This document shows, piece by piece, positions 1 through 8,645 of a stretch of DNA of 64,000 nt. This DNA is from Streptomyces erythrochromogenes (GTDB lineage: Bacteria; Actinomycetota; Actinomycetes; Streptomycetales; Streptomycetaceae). The position numbers were made by a program, and so were the translations under genes. Below the pieces are notes generated by a model, which ran no database searches, was not told the origin of the DNA, and saw nothing but the letters and a program-made list of their open reading frames with translations. The stretch's first letter is position 1. The number at the start of each line of letters is the position of its first letter. Location: the NCBI RefSeq assembly GCF_036170895.1, contig NZ_CP108037.1:36145-100144 (forward strand). Direction: 5' to 3'.

Positions 1-229
1 ACAGGTTCTTCGACAGGGCCGAAGGGCTCAGGACCACACCTGGTGCGACGTGCTTACTGGCCAGGTCCGCGGCCTCGATCAGGGACCTCAGGTGCTCGAC
101 GAGCGCCAGCTTGTGCGGTCGGTTCTTGAAGACCTCGGGCTTCAAGGGGTTGAGCGGTCGGCGGGCCGGCCGGGTTTCCGCGCCGTCGGCTGTTTCGCCG
201 CCGGTTCCCTCCTCGGCAACACCCGTCAT
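1..229 (-). CDS. Partial gene, N-terminal 76 residues of a putative HTH-type plasmid protein
   Basis: The minus strand is open from an ATG at 229 to the window edge, so the C-terminus lies outside. A ribosome-binding site GGGAGAA sits a few bases upstream. After a Gly/Glu/Arg-rich start the residues LALVEHLRSLIEAADLASK and then LSPSALSKNL resemble the N-terminal helical DNA-binding segment seen in many Streptomyces plasmid proteins, and loosely the N-terminus of the gene at 1823-2854. Function cannot be assigned. The reading frame is more convincing than alternatives because it has a good RBS and ordinary amino-acid composition. Confidence 0.6.
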   Translation of the reverse strand, partial: MTGVAEEGTGGETADGAETRPARRPLNPLKPEVFKNRPHKLALVEHLRSLIEAADLASKHVAPGVVLSPSALSKNL

Positions 230-389
230 GGCCGTTCTCCCAGTTGACAGCTACGGAAAGAAGATCGTTGCCCTTGGCGCAGCGGCTGCCGCGCCGGGAC
301 GCTCGAACCACATCCCGCCGCGCTGCCGCTCCAGCGGCACGTACGGCGGGTGGTGCCCTGCGACCTTCCAAGTCCTGAGGAGAACCATC

Positions 390-617
390 GTGCCGAGCAG
401 TCGTACCCCGCGTGGCCGCTTTCCCGTAGATCTCGCCGTGTTCCTGGCGATCCTGGCCACCGGCGTCGTCCTCATCCTCGTCGGCCGTGTCTCCCCCGAG
501 GCCCTCGCCGGCTACGCCTCCGCGCTCGCGGGCCTCTACGCGGCCTGGCACCACCGTCCGAGGGGCGAAGAGTCCCGGCAGACTCCACCCGAGGGGCCGC
601 CCGCATCCGAGCGCTAG
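390..617 (+). CDS. Small membrane protein (75 aa)
   Basis: GTG start at 390 preceded by GAGGAGA. The protein has an Arg-containing N-terminus, then two hydrophobic stretches (about residues 12-31 and 37-50), then a charged, Pro-rich tail. It resembles the small protein at 3056-3286 in layout: a short polar leader, a hydrophobic hairpin ending in a YAAW or YGTW motif, and basic residues. No known function. Likely sits in the cytoplasmic membrane. It lies in the same orientation as, and 219 bases before, the gene at 837. Confidence 0.6.
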   Translation: MPSSRTPRGRFPVDLAVFLAILATGVVLILVGRVSPEALAGYASALAGLYAAWHHRPRGEESRQTPPEGPPASER

Positions 618-836
618 CCACCGCCGCCCCGCCCCCGGGCGGGGGCCTTGGTGCGGGGACGGTCCCGCACCGGCCCGACCGGACAGACCTGCGGCGGCCC
701 GGAGGAGCGGCTGGACCCGAGCGCAGCGGTCATCCCTTCGGGGATTCCCGTACGCGGCCGGGCCGCGCAGGGCAGCCTGGACGTCGCGGTTCGGCCGGCG
801 GACGGCCGACCACACTGCCGGAAGCAGGTGATCGTG

Positions 837-1421
837 GTGGACAGGGTCCTCAACACGCTGAAGGCCGCACACGAGGGGTCGGTGGGGGTGCTGCTCGCCG
901 ACGGCACCGAGCCCGGCCCCGTCTACTACGACGTGGGCAGCGGCGCGCACATGCCGTCGACGAAGGAGTGGCACGCCTACGACGGCCGGTTCAGCCGCCC
1001 CCGCGCCGCCACCCTGCGGGGCAGCTGCACGTGCGGGTGGCGCGGGATGGCCGAGTACCCGCTCGACTGGACCACCCTGCCCGCGGACAAGCCGCTGTAC
1101 GAGGCAGACATCGACCTCTCCGGGCCGATCGCGGACTACAGCGCCCACCTGTCGGTAATCCGGGACGCCGCGGTGCAACTCCCCGCAGAGCTCACCGGGA
1201 TCCTCACCGAGCTCGTCGGCCGGCTCGGCAGCCTCGCCGCCGAGGAACCGCTGGTGGCATTGAAGGCGCTCGCGGACCTGCGGCACGTCATCGCCGAGGT
1301 CGGCCAGGACGCGGCCTACGAACTCGCCGCCCAGCAGGTACCGATCGAGGAGATCGCGACCGGGCTCGGCACCAGCGAGACCGCGGCCCGCACCTACCTC
1401 AACAGCTACCTCCACCCCTGA
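837..1421 (+). CDS. Conserved hypothetical, paralogue of the gene at 24001
   Basis: The 194-residue product aligns almost throughout with that of 24001-24579, so the GTG at 837 was chosen to match the paralogue's ATG (VDRVLNTLK against MDRALKALG). Shared blocks include SCTCGWRG, which could bind metal through CxC, the segment [17 protein letters not shown], and the C-terminal [19 protein letters not shown], which reads like a helix-turn-helix of the sigma-region-4 kind. A DNA-binding or regulatory role is inferred from that C-terminus only. Longer open frame exists upstream but lacks homology to the paralogue. Confidence 0.75.
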   Translation: MDRVLNTLKAAHEGSVGVLLADGTEPGPVYYDVGSGAHMPSTKEWHAYDGRFSRPRAATLRGSCTCGWRGMAEYPLDWTTLPADKPLYEADIDLSGPIADYSAHLSVIRDAAVQLPAELTGILTELVGRLGSLAAEEPLVALKALADLRHVIAEVGQDAAYELAAQQVPIEEIATGLGTSETAARTYLNSYLHP

Positions 1422-1477
1422 TCCACACCACCACCGCCCGTCGCCTCCGGTACAGCCCCGGCCGCAGAGGCGCCGGT

Positions 1478-1669
1478 CTATACAGGTAGGGCCAGTCGGG
1501 AGCCGAGGCGGAAACGCATCTCGCCGGCTGCGTAGCGGATCTCCTCGGACTGCGTGTCGTCTTCCAACACCCCGAGGAGCACCATCATGGCCCGGGCCTC
1601 GTCCCCGCTGAGCAGCTTCAGGCGCGGCTCGGTCACCCCGTCGAGGAGCACGTCCAACATCTCGTCCAT
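1478..1669 (-). CDS. Small hypothetical protein (63 aa)
   Basis: ATG at 1669; the product is acidic and helical (MDEMLDVLLDGVTEPRLKLL, then EEIRYAAGEMRFRLG). No family recognised. No clear ribosome-binding site precedes the ATG, and an in-frame upstream start cannot be excluded. Kept because amino-acid composition is normal and the region between neighbouring genes is otherwise empty. Confidence 0.45.
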   Translation of the reverse strand: MDEMLDVLLDGVTEPRLKLLSGDEARAMMVLLGVLEDDTQSEEIRYAAGEMRFRLGSRLALPV

Positions 1670-1822
1670 GCAGACACCAACGCCCGGCCGCAATCAGGAG
1701 TCACCCGGTCAGCAGCCGACCTTGGTGCCTCACAGGACCTCGCCCGCACGATGACGCCCGTGTGGGGGGGGCCGACGGGGCGGATGGCTCGGTGCCCGCT
1801 GGTGCTTCAGTGGTGAGGTGTG

Positions 1823-2854
1823 TCAGCCGCTGCTGTTCTTGCAGCGGGCCGACTGGCTCGGCGCGGGTGTCGGGGTGGTGGACGGGCTCGGCGTCGGCGA
1901 CGCCTGTGGTGTCGGTGAGGTGTCCGACGTCGGCGAGCCCTCCGTCGTTGAGGAGGTGGACGGTGTCGGGAAGCCGCGGAGGAGCGGATGCCCGGCGGGA
2001 AGAGTGATGAAGGCGGCCGGCTCGGCGGCGAACGCCACCGGCCGGACGTTCCCGTGGTCGTTGGACGCGACGGCGTCGGCGTTTAGCTCGGCGGCCTGGG
2101 TGCGGCCCTCCCGGCAGTCGCCGGGTGTCCCGGTGAAGGAGTCGCCCACCAGAATCGTGGCCACCGCCACGACGGCGACCGCCAGCACCACGCCCGCGGG
2201 GCGTAACCCGGGCACCCTCCCCAGGCCCGGCGGCAAGCCGACGCGTACAACTCTGCTGCCGGTAAGCCGGGGTTCGGATGTGTCAAGCGTCGTGGCGCCC
2301 TTCGTCTCGCGTGCCTGGTCGAGGAGCTCGTCGGCGTCGCGGCGGGCCTGCGCGCGGATGTCCTCGGCATCGGCGTGCGCGCTCGTACGGATCCGTTCGG
2401 CTTCCGTGTGCGCTTCCGTGCGCAGGGCCTCGGCGTCGCGGACGACGTCGTCGTGGGCCTGGCGGGCTGCGGCCCGCACCTTTCTGGTCGCGGCCTGGGC
2501 CCGGCGCTGGAGCAGCTTGGCGTCCTGCCAGTGCCCGCGCCACTCCTGGATGAGGGCGGCGTCGGCGCGGAACTTCGCGGCGGCAGGCTTGTCCAGGCCG
2601 CTGGGGGTGGTGACGACCCGGAGGTATTCCAGGAGAGCCTCGAGGGTTGGCAGGCGCTTGCCGGTGAGCATTTCGTTCAGGCCGGTCGTGGTCAGGCGCG
2701 GCCGCACCGACGCGGCGGCGACTGTGGCGTAGGAGGGGGTGCCGCCGGATATGTGGACGAGGTTCAGCTTCTCTGCGAAGGCGTGCAGCGCGGCCTCGTA
2801 GGCGTCGATCGCCTCGCGGTCCTGCGGCTCGGCCCCGGGTGCTTCGGTTGCCAT
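1823..2854 (-). CDS. HTH-like protein with coiled coil and a transmembrane segment (343 aa)
   Basis: ATG at 2854 after a G-rich Shine-Dalgarno. Residues about 10-70 form a helical domain with SYATVAAASVRPRLTTTGLNE and LPTLEALLEYLRVV, typical of the N-terminal DNA-binding-like domain in Streptomyces plasmid proteins. Residues about 85-160 are a long Ala/Arg/Glu-rich coiled coil (repeats such as ARQAHDDVVRDAEALRTEAH). A hydrophobic helix AGVVLAVAVVAVATILVG follows, and then a Ser/Thr/Pro-rich tail that would lie outside the cell. This suggests a membrane-anchored protein with a cytoplasmic DNA- or protein-binding head. Role unknown. Confidence 0.8.
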   Translation of the reverse strand: MATEAPGAEPQDREAIDAYEAALHAFAEKLNLVHISGGTPSYATVAAASVRPRLTTTGLNEMLTGKRLPTLEALLEYLRVVTTPSGLDKPAAAKFRADAALIQEWRGHWQDAKLLQRRAQAATRKVRAAARQAHDDVVRDAEALRTEAHTEAERIRTSAHADAEDIRAQARRDADELLDQARETKGATTLDTSEPRLTGSRVVRVGLPPGLGRVPGLRPAGVVLAVAVVAVATILVGDSFTGTPGDCREGRTQAAELNADAVASNDHGNVRPVAFAAEPAAFITLPAGHPLLRGFPTPSTSSTTEGSPTSDTSPTPQASPTPSPSTTPTPAPSQSARCKNSSG

Positions 2855-3055
2855 CAAACCCCCCTGCCTGTGCGGAAAAGCCACGCTAGAGGGCGGTGAA
2901 GCCGTATGTATGCGGATTGCGCCGAACGCTTCCGGCCGCTCCTCCCCGTCCGGGAACAGCCCGCTTCCCGACGACCGAAGCACAAGGTCATCCGGGTCTG
3001 GGCGGGCCCGTACGGATCACTGGGAAGCAGGGGCCCAGGGCGCTCTCCTGGAGTC

Positions 3056-3286
3056 ATGACAAACACCGGAACCACACCGCAGACACCCAACCCCGACCCC
3101 GATCCCGCCCAGCCGCCGGCCACCCGCGACCCGGCTGCCGGGGAGCGGCGCGTCCCCGACGCCGTGGTCCTGGTCGCGCTGCTCGCCACCTGCGCCGGCA
3201 TCTACCTCACCGTCGGCGAAGCCGGCTTCGCCGGCGTCATCAGCGCCGTCGCCGCCCTCTACGGCACCTGGCGCGCCCGCCGATGA
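3056..3286 (+). CDS. Small membrane protein (76 aa)
   Basis: ATG at 3056 preceded by CTGGAG. A Thr/Pro-rich N-terminus of about 35 residues is followed by a hydrophobic region (VVLVALLATCAGIYL, then FAGVISAVAALYGTW) and a short Arg-rich end. Overall plan matches the product of 390-617. Unknown function; likely a membrane protein. Confidence 0.6.
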   Translation: MTNTGTTPQTPNPDPDPAQPPATRDPAAGERRVPDAVVLVALLATCAGIYLTVGEAGFAGVISAVAALYGTWRARR

Positions 3287-3318
3287 ACCCGGTCGACGGC
3301 CTCCGCGCAAGCCCTCGC

Positions 3319-3678
3319 TCAGAAGCCGACGGCAACGCGCTCGCCGACCGCGACAGCCGCACGCCGGCACCCCGCCCGCACGGCGACCAGGCCCGCCCGT
3401 ACATCCGGCCCCCGCCGCTCGCCAGCCGCTGCGGACGCCCGCTCGGCGGCCGCGTGCAGTTCGGCCCGGGCGGCCGCTCCGTCACCGGGGAGCACCGTGA
3501 CCTCGGCGGCCTCCGCGACCGCGGCGAGCAGCCGTGCCAGCTCGGCCGGGCCGGACGCCGTCTGGTGGATGTGCACGCCGCGCAGCCGGGGCGCCCACCC
3601 TGCGAGGGCGCCCCGGATCTGCTCACACAGCCCGGCGGTCCCCGTGTGCGGGCCGGCGGGCGTGGTACCGGCGCTCAT
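3319..3678 (-). CDS. Hypothetical partner protein of the HNH nuclease cassette (119 aa)
   Basis: ATG at 3678 with GGGGAG directly upstream, starting 56 bases after the end of the HNH gene fragment at 3735. The central block AELARLLAAVAEAAEVTVLP followed by GDGAAARAELHAAAERA recurs in a decayed copy at 7561-7782, which in turn lies just after the second HNH gene. The two genes therefore travel as a pair. Co-occurrence with a secreted nuclease raises the possibility of a cytoplasmic immunity or accessory protein, but nothing in the sequence proves it. Confidence 0.65.
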   Translation of the reverse strand: MSAGTTPAGPHTGTAGLCEQIRGALAGWAPRLRGVHIHQTASGPAELARLLAAVAEAAEVTVLPGDGAAARAELHAAAERASAAAGERRGPDVRAGLVAVRAGCRRAAVAVGERVAVGF

Positions 3679-3734
3679 CTCCCCATGGTCACCGCCACCA
3701 CCGACAACACGCCTCGGCCCGGGCTCTACCGCCC

Positions 3735-4019
3735 CTACGGGGCGGGGGTGAACTCCACGTCGGTGCCGCCGCAGCCGGCCGCGATGTCCAGCAGCCGGTC
3801 CCGCTCCATCTCGTCGACCGCGAGCCCCCAGCGGAGCTTCGTCGCGGTCCACTCCGCGCCGTACCGGCACAGCGCATCCGCCGACGGCGGCAGCCACTCC
3901 GCCGGGTCCTGATCGGCCTTCGACCGGTTCGAACGCGCCGTCACCGCAACCAGCGAGGCGAGCTGGACCTGGTCGTTCGCGTACGCCTCCCGCCGCGCCG
4001 CCGTCCACGCCGATGCCCC
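3735..4019 (-). pseudogene. 3' part of an interrupted secreted HNH (DUF1524/GmrSD-type) nuclease gene
   Basis: This is the C-terminal part of an HNH-family protein. It begins at GASAWTAARREAYANDQ, continues through ARSNRSKADQDPAEWLPP and ends FTPAP with a TAG at 3735. It has no start codon of its own. The matching 5' part lies on the same strand at 12253-12651. Joining base 12253 to base 4019 gives W-D-S-G-A-S-A-W, the sequence expected for this family, with no bases gained or lost. The interruption is the 8.2 kb element at 4020-12252. Confidence 0.85.
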
Positions 4020-4481
4020 AGCTGGCGGGGAGCGTCATTCGGATCGAGCGGTGTTCCTGTGCGTGTGATTCGCGGTGCTGTGGTAGGTGGTGCGCAGGGG
4101 GCTGTGCCCCCGTTCCTATCGATCCGCGAGAGGGCCGGCGACAGGCTGGGGAAGGGGTTCTGCGCGCCCTAGAGCGGCGTTAGGGATCCGTATGGATTTC
4201 GCGGCGCAGGAGGCTGCATAAGGCTCTGCGGTTGCCACCGGGCAGGCAGGGCCCGGGGATCACGGCGGCGCGCTGAACGGGGCTTTTCCCCTTACTACGC
4301 GGCCTGTTCAGGCCGGTAGGGCGGGCGAGATGGTGGATGGTTCGCAGGGCACAAGGGCAGGGCGGGTGAGGGGACTCGTCCGTTCGGTGCGGGTTTCGCG
4401 TCGGCGGCGGGCCCATACTCGATGATCGCTGAGGCCCCCGCGCTGGTGGCCGTGTGTGGTGTGAGCAGGCCGGAGAGGTTG
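4020..4481 (+). other. Left end of the element and long untranslated leader of the permease gene
   Basis: No coding frame with normal composition is visible. It contains the left end of the element and a small hairpin (GGGGGC, TGT, GCCCCC at 4097-4111). The distance of about 460 bases to the permease ATG leaves room for a regulatory leader. I looked for a known potassium or cyclic-di-AMP riboswitch pattern by eye and could not identify one. Confidence 0.4.
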
Positions 4482-6473
4482 ATGGGCGATATGAGGGACG
4501 CGGATCACACGGGTATGCCCGAGGTGGTGGACAGCCCTGCCCCTCGGCCCCAGCCGTCGGGCGGGCTCGGGCGGTGGATGCTGCGGCACCAGGTGCAGCC
4601 GGTGGGACCGGCGGCCGACGAGGGCCATGCCAAGCCGCACCCGTGGTGGAAGGTGATGTGCCTGACCGGTGTCGACTACTTCTCCAGCCTGGCCTACGTA
4701 CCCGCCATCGCCGCTCTCGCCGCAGGGGCGGTCTCTCCGCTGGCGACGCTGCTGATCGTGGCACTGACGCTGCTGGGCATGCTGCCGATGTACCGGCGGG
4801 TGGCGAAGGAGAGCCCGCACGGCGCCGGGTCGGTGGCGATGCTGGAGGACCTGCTGCCGTTCTGGTGGGGCAAGCTGTTCGTCCTCGTCCTGCTCGGCTT
4901 CGTCGCCACCTCGTGGATCATCACCATCACCCTGTCCACCGCCGACGCCTCCGTCCACGTGGTGGAGAACCCCTTCTTCCCAGAAGTTTTGCACGGCCAC
5001 GAGGTCGCCCTGACGGTGGCGCTGCTCCTCGTCCTGGGCGGGGTGTTCCTGCTGGGGTTCAGCGAGGCGGTCAGCGTGGCCATCCCCCTGGTGGCCGTCT
5101 TCCTCGTGCTGAACGCGGTCGTCATCGGCGTCGGGCTGGTCCACGTGTTCACCACCCCCGGGGCCTGGTCCGCGTGGACCGATGCCCTAGCGGCAGGCGG
5201 AGGTGGCTTCGGCGACCTCATGGGCCCGGCGCTGCTCGCCTTCCCCCTGCTGGTGCTGGGCCTGTCGGGCTTCGAGACCGGCGTGAGCATGATGCCGCTC
5301 GTCGCCGCCGAGGGCGCCGATGCCGAACAGCGGCTGCGCTCGCGGATCCGCAATACCCGAAGGCTGCTGACCACCGCCGCGCTCATCATGAGCGTCTACC
5401 TGCTGTCCGCGAGTTTCGTCACCACCCTCCTCATCCCTCACGAGCTGTTCGAACCGGGTGGCGCCGCGAACGGCCGTGCACTGGCGTGGCTGGCCCACGA
5501 GCAGGTCGGAGAGGCGTTCGGCACCGTCTACGACATCAGCACCATCCTGATCCTGTGGTTCGCCGGGGCCTCCGCCATGGCGGGCCTGGTCAACATCGTC
5601 CCCCGCTATCTGCCGGACTACGGAATGGCTCCCGAGTGGGGGCGCGCCGTCCGGCCGGTCGTGATCGTCTACACGCTCCTGTGCATCCTCATCACGATCG
5701 CCTTCGACGCCGACGTCGACGAGCAGGCCGGCGCCTACGCCACCGGCATCCTCGCCATGATGGTCTCCGGCGCCTTCGCCGTCACCGTCTCCGTCGCGCG
5801 CCGTCGCCGCCGGACCGCGACCGTCGGCTTCGCCCTGCTCACCGCCGTCCTGCTCTACGCCCTGATCGCCAACATCGTCGACAAGCCCGACGGCATCGTC
5901 ATCTCCGCGTTCTTCATCGCCGGCATCATCGTCGTGTCGCTGATCTCCCGCGTCTCGCGCACCACCGAACTGCGCGCCGACCGCATCGTCTTCGACGCCG
6001 ACGCCCGCCGGTTCATCGACGACACCCTCGCCCACGACAACGCGATCAACATCATCGCCAACCGCCGCCAGGCCGGCGACGTCGCCGAGTACCGCGACAA
6101 GGAACGCGAACAGCGCGGCGTCAACCCGGTCCCCGGCCGCGCCGACGTCATCTTCCTCGAGATCGACGTGGTCGACCCCTCCGACTTCAGCGACACCCTC
6201 ACCGTCCACGGAGCCGAGGTCGGCAGCCACCGGATCCTGCGCGCGGCCGCACCCGCCGCACCCAACGCCATCGCCGCCGTCCTGCTGGCCCTGCGGAACG
6301 CCACCGGCGTCCAGCCGCACTGCCACTTCGCCTGGGCCGAGGGCAGCCCGCTCGTGCACATGGTCCGCTACTTCCTCCTGGGACGCGGCGACACCGCCCC
6401 GGTCACCCGCGAGATCATCCGCAGCCACGAACCCGACCCCGCACGCCGCCCCGGCATCCACGTCGGAGGCTGA
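4482..6473 (+). CDS. APC-superfamily permease of the KimA-like (potassium uptake) type
   Basis: ATG at 4482 preceded by GGAGAGG; 663 residues. The N-terminal motif [20 protein letters not shown] and the segment [19 protein letters not shown] are characteristic of KimA/YdaO-like members of the amino acid-polyamine-organocation family. About 12 hydrophobic helices span roughly residues 55-505. A soluble C-terminal domain (about 515-663) follows, with [20 protein letters not shown]. In known KimA proteins this domain is regulatory. Proton-coupled potassium uptake is the likely role, supported by the KdpE-like regulator downstream. A different inorganic or organic cation cannot be ruled out. Confidence 0.8.
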   Translation: MGDMRDADHTGMPEVVDSPAPRPQPSGGLGRWMLRHQVQPVGPAADEGHAKPHPWWKVMCLTGVDYFSSLAYVPAIAALAAGAVSPLATLLIVALTLLGMLPMYRRVAKESPHGAGSVAMLEDLLPFWWGKLFVLVLLGFVATSWIITITLSTADASVHVVENPFFPEVLHGHEVALTVALLLVLGGVFLLGFSEAVSVAIPLVAVFLVLNAVVIGVGLVHVFTTPGAWSAWTDALAAGGGGFGDLMGPALLAFPLLVLGLSGFETGVSMMPLVAAEGADAEQRLRSRIRNTRRLLTTAALIMSVYLLSASFVTTLLIPHELFEPGGAANGRALAWLAHEQVGEAFGTVYDISTILILWFAGASAMAGLVNIVPRYLPDYGMAPEWGRAVRPVVIVYTLLCILITIAFDADVDEQAGAYATGILAMMVSGAFAVTVSVARRRRRTATVGFALLTAVLLYALIANIVDKPDGIVISAFFIAGIIVVSLISRVSRTTELRADRIVFDADARRFIDDTLAHDNAINIIANRRQAGDVAEYRDKEREQRGVNPVPGRADVIFLEIDVVDPSDFSDTLTVHGAEVGSHRILRAAAPAAPNAIAAVLLALRNATGVQPHCHFAWAEGSPLVHMVRYFLLGRGDTAPVTREIIRSHEPDPARRPGIHVGG

Positions 6474-6538
6474 CGACCCCAGCCGTAGGCCGCCACTCGC
6501 GAGGTGCCGCGGCTGGAGACCGAAAGGCATGCCAGACC

Positions 6539-6706
6539 ATGACCCCCACGCCGGACCGCCGCATGCGGCTCAGGATCACCATCCTCACACTCGGCGCGAT
6601 CGCCATGATCGTGGCGGGCGCAGCCGCCGAGTGGTGGTGGCTGCTCGGCATCGGCGTGTGGACCATGATCGTGGCGTTCGTGACGGAGCTGATCTACCGA
6701 CCGTAG
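6539..6706 (+). CDS. Small membrane protein (55 aa)
   Basis: ATG at 6539 with GAAAGG about ten bases upstream, 65 bases after the permease. Product has a basic N-terminus, then hydrophobic helices ITILTLGAIAMIVAGAAA and WWWLLGIGVWTMIVAFV. It probably belongs to the same transcript as the permease and may be an accessory subunit, in the manner of the small KdpF-like peptides found beside potassium transporters. No direct evidence of function. Confidence 0.6.
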   Translation: MTPTPDRRMRLRITILTLGAIAMIVAGAAAEWWWLLGIGVWTMIVAFVTELIYRP

Positions 6707-6856
6707 GCCGCTGAACAACTGCCCCACGGCCTCGCACCCGACGCGGCTGCCACGGGCCTTCAGACCGTGGGTGCCTGGTCGCCATGTTGATGACCGCAGC
6801 AGCACCCGACCATGACTGGGGATCCCCTGCCCGCCGCCAAAGGAAGGCTGCCGCCC

Positions 6857-7540
6857 ATGACGCGGGTGCTCGTGGTGGAAAGCGACCCTCAACTCGTCCG
6901 CGCGCTCAGGATCAACCTCCAAGCCCGCAAGTTCCAGGCCCTCGAAGCCGTCACTGGAACCGACGCGCTGGAACTCGCCGCCGCATGCCCGCCCGACGCA
7001 ATCCTGCTGGACCTCGGTCTGCCGGACATAGACGGCGTCGAGGTAATCAGGAGCATCCGCGCCTGGAGCACAGTTCCCATCCTGGTCCTGTCCGCGCGGC
7101 GCACCTCGCAGGAGAGAGCCCGGGCCCTGGACGCGGGGGCGAACGACTACGTGGCGAAACCGTTCAGCATGGATGAGCTGCTCGCCCGCCTTCGTGCTGC
7201 TACCCGCCGGGAGACGACCTCCGGCCCCGCGGACCGGCCCATGCTGGTCATCACCGAAGACTTCACCATCGACCTTGCCGAGAAGACGGTCCGGCGAGAG
7301 CAGGGCGAAGTCCGGCTGACCCCCACCGAGTGGCACCTGTTGGAGGTCCTCGTCCACCACACCGGCGCCCCGGTCAGCCGGCGCCAGCTGCTGCTGGAGG
7401 TCTGGGGGCCGGCATACGCCGACAACACCACCTACCTGCGGGTCTACATGGCCAAGCTCCGGCGCAAGCTGGAGCCAAACCCCTCCCACCCGCGGCACCT
7501 GCTCACCCAGCCGGGCATGGGATACCGCTTCGAACCCTGA
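6857..7540 (+). CDS. kdpE: OmpR/KdpE-family response regulator
   Basis: ATG at 6857 after AAGGAAGG; 227 residues, the usual length for KdpE. Receiver domain: D10, phospho-acceptor D52 in AILLDLGLPDIDG, and K101 in YVAKPFS. The C-terminal winged-helix domain ends LLTQPGMGYRFEP, as in KdpE and relatives. It would activate or repress potassium transport genes by binding DNA as a phosphorylated dimer. No KdpD-like sensor kinase lies nearby, so it must rely on a kinase encoded elsewhere or act without one. Permease plus regulator forms a portable potassium module. Confidence 0.85.
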   Translation: MTRVLVVESDPQLVRALRINLQARKFQALEAVTGTDALELAAACPPDAILLDLGLPDIDGVEVIRSIRAWSTVPILVLSARRTSQERARALDAGANDYVAKPFSMDELLARLRAATRRETTSGPADRPMLVITEDFTIDLAEKTVRREQGEVRLTPTEWHLLEVLVHHTGAPVSRRQLLLEVWGPAYADNTTYLRVYMAKLRRKLEPNPSHPRHLLTQPGMGYRFEP

Positions 7541-7560
7541 CCGCTCGCCGTACCTCAGCA

Positions 7561-7782
7561 TCACCGTCCGCAGGGCCCGCTCATGGCGAGGCCAGGCCCG
7601 ACCGGACGTCCGTCCTCGGCCGCCGCGTGCAGTTCGGCCCGCGCGGTCGCACCGTCACCGGGCAGCACCGCAAGCTCGGCGGCATCCGCAACCGTCGCCA
7701 CCAGCCGCGCAAGCGCCGTCGGCCCCACCCGGGGCAGGACGCGGCCCGAGATGGAGAGGCGGGGTAGGAACGCATGCTCGTG
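7561..7782 (-). pseudogene. Decayed copy of the HNH-cassette partner gene
   Basis: Minus-strand frame containing LARLVATVADAAELAVLP and GDGATARAELHAAAEDGR, which parallels the 119-residue product of 3319-3678. The N-terminal third is missing, no ATG or GTG with a ribosome-binding site precedes the homologous part, and the C-terminus differs. It follows the intact HNH gene at 7820 as the full-length copy follows the split one, so this is a second, degraded example of the pair. Confidence 0.6.
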
Positions 7783-7819
7783 GGCGGCCCCGCCTCCGTC
7801 GTGATGTTGCCGCTCCGGA

Positions 7820-8554
7820 TTACGGGGCGGGCTCGTAGACCACGGTGGTGGTCGAGCAGTCCTCGGCAAGTCCGAGGAGGGCCTGGCGCTCGGAGTCGTC
7901 GACGGCCAGGTCCCATCGGAGCTTCGTCCCTACCCAAGTGGCCGCATAGGTGCAGTGGTAGGAACCCTCCGAGGGCAGCCACTCCGCGGGGTCCTTGTCC
8001 GCCTTCGAACGGTTCGAGGCAGCGGAGACCGCGATCAGCGTGTCAGGCGACGTCTGGTCGTTCGCGTACGCCTCCCGCCGGGCCGCGCTCCAAGGCGTCC
8101 GCTCGGAGTCGTAGACCTCGGCGAGCGGCACGAAGTGGTCGACGTCGAGCCGGGCCGCGTCGATGACCATCACGCCGTCGTAGGCGCTGCGCCAGCTTCC
8201 GTCCGTAAGCTTGCAGCCGGCCGCGACCTGCGGCGCCCCCACCGCCTCCGCCAGGATCACCTCCTTGCGGGTGTCACAGCCGTCCCCCGAGTTCAGGCCC
8301 CTGTTCCAGTGCTTGTACAAGTCCCGCCTGTAGCCAGCCCGGTGCTCCTCCGCGACCGGGAGCCGGTCGATGGCCTCGAACAGCGGCACAGGCGCACGCA
8401 CCGCGGCGGCGCCAGCAGGGCCGACCGCGGTCTCGGTGACGGCCGATCCTTCCTTCGCCGTCGCGGCGGCGGTGGCCGGGACTGCGGGTGCGAGGAGGGG
8501 CAGGGCTGTGAAAGCGAGCGCGGGCAGGCCGTGCCGCATCAGGTTCTTGATCAT
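7820..8554 (-). CDS. Secreted HNH-family (DUF1524/GmrSD-type) nuclease
   Basis: 244 residues with a signal peptide (MIKNLMRHGL then a hydrophobic stretch ending about PATAA, residue 30). Catalytic motif LDVDHFVPLAEVYDS has D139-H140, followed by REAYANDQ and the N181-R-S-K184 motif that completes the HNH fold in this family. C93 and C114 could form a disulfide, consistent with export. Secreted members are common in Streptomyces and are presumed extracellular nucleases. Its closest relative in the window is the interrupted gene at 12253-12651/3735-4019. Confidence 0.85.
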   Translation of the reverse strand: MIKNLMRHGLPALAFTALPLLAPAVPATAAATAKEGSAVTETAVGPAGAAAVRAPVPLFEAIDRLPVAEEHRAGYRRDLYKHWNRGLNSGDGCDTRKEVILAEAVGAPQVAAGCKLTDGSWRSAYDGVMVIDAARLDVDHFVPLAEVYDSERTPWSAARREAYANDQTSPDTLIAVSAASNRSKADKDPAEWLPSEGSYHCTYAATWVGTKLRWDLAVDDSERQALLGLAEDCSTTTVVYEPAP

Positions 8555-8645
8555 GTTCCGGGTTGTAGCCGGGTCCGGGTCGGCCGGGGAAGGTGGAGTC
8601 GGGACGACTCACCCGGCTGGGTGGCCGAATTCACCGGAGAAACGA

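Noticed and set aside
54..1415. 453-residue minus-strand frame
   Set aside because: Arg/Pro/Ala-rich; overlaps plus-strand genes that have homologues in the window.
4020..4481. Cyclic-di-AMP (ydaO-type) riboswitch before the KimA-like gene
   Set aside because: Suggested by gene function only; the conserved helices could not be recognised by eye.
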